64,000 bases of DNA from Anoplopoma fimbria (lineage: Eukaryota; Chordata; Actinopteri; Perciformes; Anoplopomatidae): positions 9,315,098 to 9,379,097 of the forward strand of contig NC_072451.1 of NCBI RefSeq assembly GCF_027596085.1, read 5' to 3'. Below, in pieces: positions 57,469 to 64,000 of the stretch. Made by a program: the position numbers and the translations under genes. Each line of letters starts with the position of its first letter. Positions within the stretch are counted from its first letter, which is position 1. The notes under the pieces are model-generated. The model saw nothing but the letters and a program-made list of their open reading frames with translations. It was not told the DNA's origin and searched no databases.

Positions 57469-59966
57469 TCCACCTTCCTTCCCTACCACTTAAAGTAGCT
57501 TCATCTAATCTAATTTCCATTGGTATTTTTTTCTTGGTGGCGACCCTTTATTTAAAGACTAAACGTGCAGTCACCACGTAACGTGTTGTTAATTCGTAGT
57601 TGCCATATCATGTATATTAGTGTCACCAGGCTGTAACACAAGTTTAAGAGATTTTAACATTGTTACTTTTACGATATGATATACAACTGTAGATACCCAA
57701 TTTAAGAATTTTGGTAATCCTGGCACTGGCGTCCGCATTTGGTGCACAAGCTACGATCACGTAAAAATACTTTTATGCTCAACGTGCTGTTTGTTGCAGT
57801 ATTCTCTGAGATGCCAGAAGGCGTACTAAAGAAATGGCCTGCAAAATATTTATTCAAAAGGTGATTATTAAGACGTCCTAAACCCTTTTCAGTCTCAAAA
57901 TGGCCTTTACTGTCTCTAAATATAGACACATTTAGTGCTCTAAATATTTACAAATATATTTTAAAAAATGCCAAGGCTGGATGGTTTGAGTGTCTCGATA
58001 ATGGATCAGCAGGGAGGGTGTACTTGAGCATTTAAAAACGAATTGGCAGGCTTCTTAAAATCCTCAGACATGTTTATAGTGCTTTTTATCTGTGAACTAT
58101 TTGGCCTGGTCACATCTTTCATGGTATCTAAAATAATTTATCCAACAAAAAACAGAAAACCAATCATGCAGACGTCTTTTGGCAGACTTGATTGTTCAAA
58201 GACAACATTTTATATGGCTAAGGAAGCTTCACGTCACCAATAAAGAATTAACTCCTCGAGGGAAACTAGAGCAAAGCTTTCACTTCAGAAAGAAAGTGAT
58301 TCAAAATAAGTGTTGCAGGATGAACATTCAGTGACGAGTTGCCATCTGCAGCCCGCTGGCCCGCTCTTGGCATCGTGTCCGTCAGCGTTCCCGGTGAGTG
58401 CAGATTAACAGACAAGCCGAGCAGCCTGGCAGCCGCCGACGCCCCCCAAGAGAGAGCATTATCCGCCCCTCTGCGAGCCCCGATACCACCGCTGCTCCAA
58501 CAAAACAGCTTTTTCACACCCAAACACCCAGAGGAAGGAAGGTCCTAATAATACCACACAGCACAGAGGACGAGTCACCTCCACCCGCGTCCCCCCGCCA
58601 CCAGAGAGCTGGGGACACGTCCAACCCCTCTAACAAGGCCCATTGTAGCGCCTCATCTTTATCTCTCCTCTCCTGCTGCTCACAAGCTTGTCACCTCTCC
58701 AGCGTTATAAAAAGCCTCAACACGGAAACACCTTCAGCTGTAGGGGCGATAATAAGGAGGTGGCTGCACCTCAAAGGGGAAAGGGAGGCTGAGGGTCAGT
58801 GGCCTGAAAAAAAAGCTTGGCTCGGCCCTGGACGCCTGGCCACGTCCTCCTCAGTATGCTTTTGTTTCCTCACATTAAGAATGTCTGTCCTTAAATCTTA
58901 TTTAAATACTTACATTTTTCAACATTCATCCTCTGCACTTTCTTGCGGAAGGCAGCAGGTCAAAGATAATAGTGTTGTTTGAAAGGAGCATAATCAAACT
59001 GGGTTAAATCAACGTGTGACAGTTTCAAAAGGATAAGGACTCACGGGATGAATGATTTATGTGAACATATTTTCATAATCTCGTTTTTTTCCACCATGTT
59101 AATTTAGATGAACCGTCTTTTGATTGAATTTACCACATTAAATTGTGATGCTTCCCTTTGCTGAGCATCACATCACTGGGAGGAAAACCGAAAAATATGT
59201 CTAGTGTGAATGTTAAACAATTCCTGGCTGCAGGCTGATGTGCGGACCTGCCCTTAAAATATTTAAATTGAATCTGGAACAGAGCCACGGGTGCTTTTTT
59301 TTTTTTTAAAAATCGGTGTCTTCCCCTCAGGTTTCTGAGAGTCCCCCCCATTCTCCGCGGCTCCGGGTCACATATTTTCCTAAAATGTAAAACAAAATGT
59401 AAATCGGGGCATATTTGAGCATTTAAAGGCGGCGATGCTCAGTGAAATCCTGCCCGTGGGGCGGACTGCGCACGCGGGAGTCATCAGTCATTGCCTGTGA
59501 CTAGCACCACCTGCTCGCTGGGGACTACAATATGGAGGCCCTCCGTGATTAGCGCCCCATTCTAACTGCTGTGACAGAGGGGCCCCGTTCAGGGGACGGG
59601 GGCGTCCTGCCAGGCGACAGGACTGATTAGCGTAGATTAATAGTAGCTAATATCATCAGGGACTTTCTGCTGTGTCGCTAGAGAACACACACTCATTAAT
59701 AAGTGTTTTTAATTACCGTCATTAGCCCGAGTTTGTCCTCTTCTAAACAGTTCGGTTTGTTTCCATCCCTCTGACAGAAACGTCCCCCGAGCAGCATGGA
59801 GAGATAAAACACCTCATATAAGAAAGACTTACGACTTTACAACAATCAGTTACTGAGCGATGACTTTATTTGAAGTGTTTACTTTGTGTGCACAGCAGAG
59901 GAGAACATTCATACAGTTTTTCTTATTCAGAACTCAGAGCTGTTCCGCTCTTTTTACCTGCTGAAG
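57469..59966. other. upstream stretch with two candidate conserved blocks
   Basis: The blocks at about 57960-58560 and 59450-59760 are single-copy, balanced and free of simple repeats. The first leads into GC-rich sequence to 58850. Plus-strand frames of up to 194 codons around 58398-58982 are S/P/R-rich and contain no recognised domain, so I do not call a gene. Confidence 0.35.
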
Positions 59967-60060
59967 CCAGAATCAACTTTATTGGCCAAATATGTGTACA
60001 CATACAAGGAATATGCCTTTGGTTTGTCATATCTCTCACTGTACATCTAACTTTATGTTG
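59967..60060 (-). repeat. repeat B 3'-end copy
   Basis: AGCCAGAATCAACTTTATTG continuing GGCCAAATATGTGTACACAT and ACAAGGAATATGCC parallels 3033-3082. Confidence 0.65.
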
Positions 60061-60499
60061 AATAAAGTTGTTTTTTTATGCATAGTTTTGCTATAGCTTG
60101 CCCTCAATGTTAGCTCAAACGCCATGGGCAGGGCTTATAATCCCCAAAAAATACTTTGTGCTAATGTGACCACATTTGGTGGACATGTGTAGAGAATAGG
60201 TCGTGGCCATTTAGCCAATAGGGGGTGCTTTAGAAGCGTAATTTAACTATAAAGCAAGGAGTCCCAGTCTGTATGTGGGTATGTTCTATGCATTTCTCGA
60301 GAACAGTTAATCCAATCTTCACACTTGGCAGGTGTACAGCTGGGGACCATAAGACAAGCAGTGTCATAAATTGGTGCGATTTGGCCAGAAGGTTGCGCTA
60401 GAACCATGAAATTTAACGTATGAGCCTTTAATGTTTTGAACCGTAACGACAACGTGCTTCGAATCTCTAAGAGGATGAGGAAAAACTCCCCATGAACCT
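60061..60499. other. probable interspersed repeat, unassigned
   Basis: Text such as TGGCCATTTAGCCAATAGGG and AATCCAATCTTCACACTTGG is of a type I associate with fish interspersed repeats, but there is no second copy here and no coding. Confidence 0.3.
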
Positions 60500-61350
60500 T
60501 TAAACCAACTGATAGAGGTCACACAGCAGCAGCTGGACCAGTGCTGCTCCAAAGCTGAGATGCTCAGTCTTCAGCAGGTCTTTCGCCTTTTCAAATCTGC
60601 TGCGACTGAGACATTCCTGTTCTCCACTCTTGGTTACTCCAGCTGGGCTTGATAGGAGCCTTGGATCTTGCCAGTGTCTTCTAAGCCTTCTACTTCTGTT
60701 TTTGGAGTGAGGTTCCTCCATCTTGCTTAGTTTTTTTCTGCAGTTTCTGAGTTACTCTCAAACTTAAGAGGGCTCTCCAACACTCTTGAACTTTGATGTT
60801 TATTTTAGCTGCACCGTCAGGTAACAAAAGGTGGTCTCCAAGTTCTATACGACCACTGCACTGAATTCCTTCTCAGCAAGGCCTTTGTCTCTGTCTTCAT
60901 CTGTTCGAATTTGAATCTTTCTGAGCTTTCCGCAGCATTGGGCAGATCTTTGCCGGCTGGGATTTCAGATATTTTGTAGCCCTGACATGTTTAGCCTTAG
61001 TCTCATCAAGCTGGATTTTCAGGCATATATCTCCCTCTGCATCAGATCTGCCTCCTGTTCTCGGAGCTGATCGAGGAATTTAATTTCCAGCAGGACTCCT
61101 ACTCTCTAAGCCTCCTACTTCTGTTTTCTTCTTCCACCTTGAGCTTGAACCCTCTCAAACACAAGAGTGCTCTCCAACACTGTTGAACTCTGCTGTGTCT
61201 TTCAGCTGCACCCTCGGACAATGAATGGTCGTCTCCAGGTCGACATGACCACTGCACCCGAGTCCTTTTAAGCAAAAAGTTCTAACTTGATTGCCTCCAC
61301 TTCATTTTGTCAGGCCTCCTTCTCTGCCTTCATCTGGTCCAAACGGCCAC
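60500..61350 (-). pseudogene. decayed, tandemly duplicated coding-like segment
   Basis: Two diverged direct repeats are offset by about 396-425 bp: GACCACTGCA at 60851 and 61247, CTCTCCAACAC at 60773 and 61170, and CTAAGCC(T/C)TCTACTTCTG at 60681 and 61106. On the minus strand, frames broken by stops and shifts read LLEIKFLDQLREQEADLM, LDQMKAEKEA and FEQMKTETKALL, a charged heptad-like pattern suggesting a former coiled coil. A 73-codon minus-strand frame at 60500-60721 is the longest intact piece. I cannot name the parent gene or repeat family. Confidence 0.4.
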
Positions 61351-62340
61351 ACCCTGAACTGCACTGCACTAGTACTTAGAAATAAACATAAAGCTAAAAA
61401 CAAGACAACAAGTCTGAACATTAGCATTTAACAACTACATACAGATAGGAATTTATGTCCAGAGAATAAAGTAAAAACAACAACAATTGAACTTCTAGAC
61501 ATTAAGATAGTAGTAAAGGGTGCAGTAATACATATGGGATGGTTCAGGGAAACAGTTTTATAGACTGTACGTGTAGGTGGATATGACAGTATATATAGTA
61601 TATGTATATTGGCAGTGATATTTACATGTAAACACAGAAACATGGTGTTTCATTGGCCTTACAGACCCTGATCAGCAACAAGTGCTTAGCCCAATCTCTC
61701 TAAGAAGACGAGCGGAAACTCACCATAAACTTTTAAACAACCTGATGGACATGTGAAGAAACTTCAGGAAAGACAATTCAAATAGAGAGCTCCTTGGATG
61801 ATTATGTGTGGGTGTGTTTCTTTTTTCATGAGCGTTCAATTCTGGAGCTGAGCATTAGAAGAGGTTTTTGTACCACTTCTTCTCCTGCTGCTTTGATGGT
61901 ATAGCGCTTGAGTTCAGCAGAGTGTGCTTGTGGCTTTCTGTGGCCTCTGCCGTCCTCCTTGTTTTCTCTTGCTATGTGCACCCTCCATTGCCCATGTCCT
62001 AAATGGGACACTGTTTTTTGCTAACTCCGGTTAACCATGTGATCTCTAAAACCACCAGGACGGTTCATTTACCACAGCAGATTGAAAGTCGGATTGAAAA
62101 AGCAGTTTACACTTTAGCCCCACCCCTATCATAACTCATGAACCGTTTTTGTAGACACTTGTGGGAGACAGCATCGCATTCAGCAGAGTTCCTGTTTCAT
62201 TGCTCCTTGCCGGGTCGATCTGCGAGCTGCCAGTAACCCTCGGCTCGTGGGAAGGTGCAAGGGCCCATTCATCGATTTTGATATAAAATGAACATGAAAT
62301 GATAATGAACATATACAACAAGGCAAATTATTTGCCTGTG
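61351..62340. other. upstream stretch, nothing recognised
   Basis: AT-rich sequence. A phrase near 61718 (AAACTCACCATAAACTTTTA) echoes 60483-60502, hinting that the preceding repetitive unit extends here. No gene supported. Confidence 0.3.
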
Positions 62341-62379
62341 AAAACCTACTTGGCAATAAACCTCATTCTGATTCTGAAC
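62341..62379 (+). repeat. repeat B 3'-end fragment
   Basis: AAAACCTACTTGGCAATAAA followed by CCTCATTCTGATTCTGA. Confidence 0.6.
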
Positions 62380-63301
62380 TACAGTAGTAGCAGATTCCAG
62401 TCACACTTTGTCCATTCCAGTGCCCCACCCTACCAATTATGGTAATGTTGGCTGATTTACACAATCTACATACAATACCAATGCAGGAAGTAGTCTCTAT
62501 TTGTAATATAATACTTAAGTATGTTTTTTGCAATCAGCTTTTTAAATATAAATGACGGAGTTCAACATCATCACAAATTTCAACACAAAACACATTTTCT
62601 GGAGAAACATGATGGTACAGACTTCCTGATTTTAATTCGTTAAAGCCTTAGTCACAGTTCTTAGTTTTATCAAGTTTAGCTCTAGTTTAGAGAACAAATC
62701 GTTTTTTCAGTGCATTTCTAATTGTTTTGACTTTTAAGCATTTCCAAGGTTTGCATTAAGCTCAAACTAACTGTTTGAATACAAATGCTCCGGTCACAAT
62801 TTAGCAAGATTTGACATAAAATATGATGACAGTTGTAGATTATTTATCTATGGCAACTGTCCACAGGACAAATAACACTCTTCTTGTGAAAATAATCCAA
62901 CTTGGAAGTTTCCTAAAATCTTAGGGCCACATGCCACATTCATGGTATCCAACTCAGTGAACGTCCAATATTCTTCACATTTGTGTTCTTTTTTTAATTC
63001 ATTTCTCACCTCCACCACATACTCTCCCAATCTTCAGTGTTTATTTGGCTCTGATGTGAACTCGTCTGACAGTCTCTGGGTTTCAAGGCGATCTTGCGTG
63101 GCCCTCAGAGATCCAGAGCAGCACAGTCTTTGTTCTCTCTGCCCCCTGTTGCTCATATAAGTTGACAGCTGCTGGGTAATAAGTGTTTAAATGAGATAAT
63201 TAACGAGCGCTGTCAAATGAGCACAGTCAGCTCTATTAGGGGCCGAGAGCCATCCCTCCTCCTCCTGTTAACACTGAACCGCACACACACAGTGGTTGAG
63301 A
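62380..63301. other. upstream stretch, nothing recognised
   Basis: AT-rich to about 62930, then balanced and repeat-free at about 63040-63280. No gene supported. Confidence 0.35.
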
Positions 63302-63914
63302 TTATTAAATATAGTAAAAGTACTAATAGCACACTGAAAATACCCCATTATAGTCAAATTCCTGCATTCAAAACCTAAGTAAAAGTTTGTAAAAATGATC
63401 AGCTAAATTTACTTTAAGTAAATGTCCTCATTGTGCAAATATTCATGTCACTGTTTTACTATTGTATAAGATATCTCTAGATTAATATTACTGCTGCATT
63501 TATATGTATGTTGCATTGTACTGCTGCAGATGTTTTTAAATTCTTTATGTCCTGTTGGTTAATTTAATCTACATCAATGCATCATATTCTATTAGATCCT
63601 TCTGCATTTTCCAGCTGATCCAAGAGGCTTTTTAAAGAGTTTTAAGAAGTAAGAGGATTTTCTCAACACATAAAGGAACACTTCATCCTTCTATTACAAA
63701 CATTCAACATCAACTGGATAGGAAGGGGGATGAAACACTGCAGTTTTTAAAGTAACAAAAGCTGTCTGATAAATGTATCTCACTATCTTAAAGTGCAATG
63801 TTTACCTCTCAGATGTAGAGGAATAAAAGTTTAAAGTTGCATAAAATGGAAATACTCAAGAATTTGTACTTAAGCAGTAATTGAGTTATTGTATTTTGTT
63901 ACATTCCACCATTG
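63302..63914 (-). repeat. near full-length AGTACTTTTACTT family element
   Basis: Reverse-oriented copy of about 610 bp. It starts with AGTAAAAGTACTAATAGCAC, then TCCTGCATTCAAAACCTAAG and CCTCATTGTGCAAATATTCA. It continues through AAGCTGTCTGATAAATGTA near 63760 and ends ATAAAATGGAAATACTCAAG, TTTGTACTTAAGCAG and CATTCCACCATTG. It is the most complete copy in the window. Confidence 0.7.
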
Positions 63915-64000
63915 TTTGTGACACAGACAGAACAACCTCTATTTCTCCTAGCTGACTAGCAACAGTGGAAATTACAGAAGACACAACTAAAACATTATTT

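Noticed and set aside
58398..58982. 194-codon plus-strand frame
   Set aside because: S/P/R-rich translation of GC-rich sequence beside a candidate conserved noncoding block; no domain and no splice support.

Overview
The window looks like vertebrate, specifically teleost fish, nuclear DNA. It is AT-rich, full of CA/GT microsatellites, and carries short interspersed repeats that I recognise as typical of spiny-rayed fish: L2-clade LINE tails with a GGATA-loop hairpin, Tc1-like transposase relics, a TTAA-flanked element and a family built on AGTACTTTTACTT. There is no operon-like organisation, and almost every long open frame is a by-product of low-complexity sequence.

I can support one protein-coding exon. 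On the minus strand, 35194 down to 35099 encodes 32 residues beginning MKLADSVMAGK and ending SIKWQLCYDISARTWWM, followed directly by a GTAAGT splice donor. From memory this matches the alternative N-terminus of the transcription factor NFIA, differing from the mammalian version at about three positions. The gene therefore runs leftwards. Positions 1-35098 are inferred to be its first intron, because the long DNA-binding exon 2 is absent. Positions from about 35300 to 64000 are inferred to be 5' flanking DNA, or an intron of a still longer transcript.

Layout. 1-650: a CpG-rich block inside the inferred intron. 1690-5010: repeats, including a three-level nest (an L2 tail inside a GATTCT-tailed repeat inside an older repeat) that interrupts a decayed CCACCTTAA array. 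5000-17600: mostly single-copy intron with one more L2 tail. 17629-18500: a terminal-inverted-repeat element. 19300-20500: possible conserved noncoding sequence plus repeats. 25890-33740: microsatellites, a Tc1-like relic and a 650-bp polypurine tract. 34060-35260: CpG-rich promoter block with the nfia exon. 36000-46000: several decayed tandem arrays. 49889-50507: a TTAA-flanked element with a tRNA-like insertion. 53800-57500: more dispersed repeats. 60500-61350: a decayed tandem duplication. 63302-63914: a near full-length copy of the AGTACTTTTACTT family.

I found no undescribed biological system. The most informative features are the nfia alternative promoter exon, the datable transposon nests, and several single-copy blocks that may be cis-regulatory elements of nfia. 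Repeat family names come from memory and pattern recognition, without any database search.
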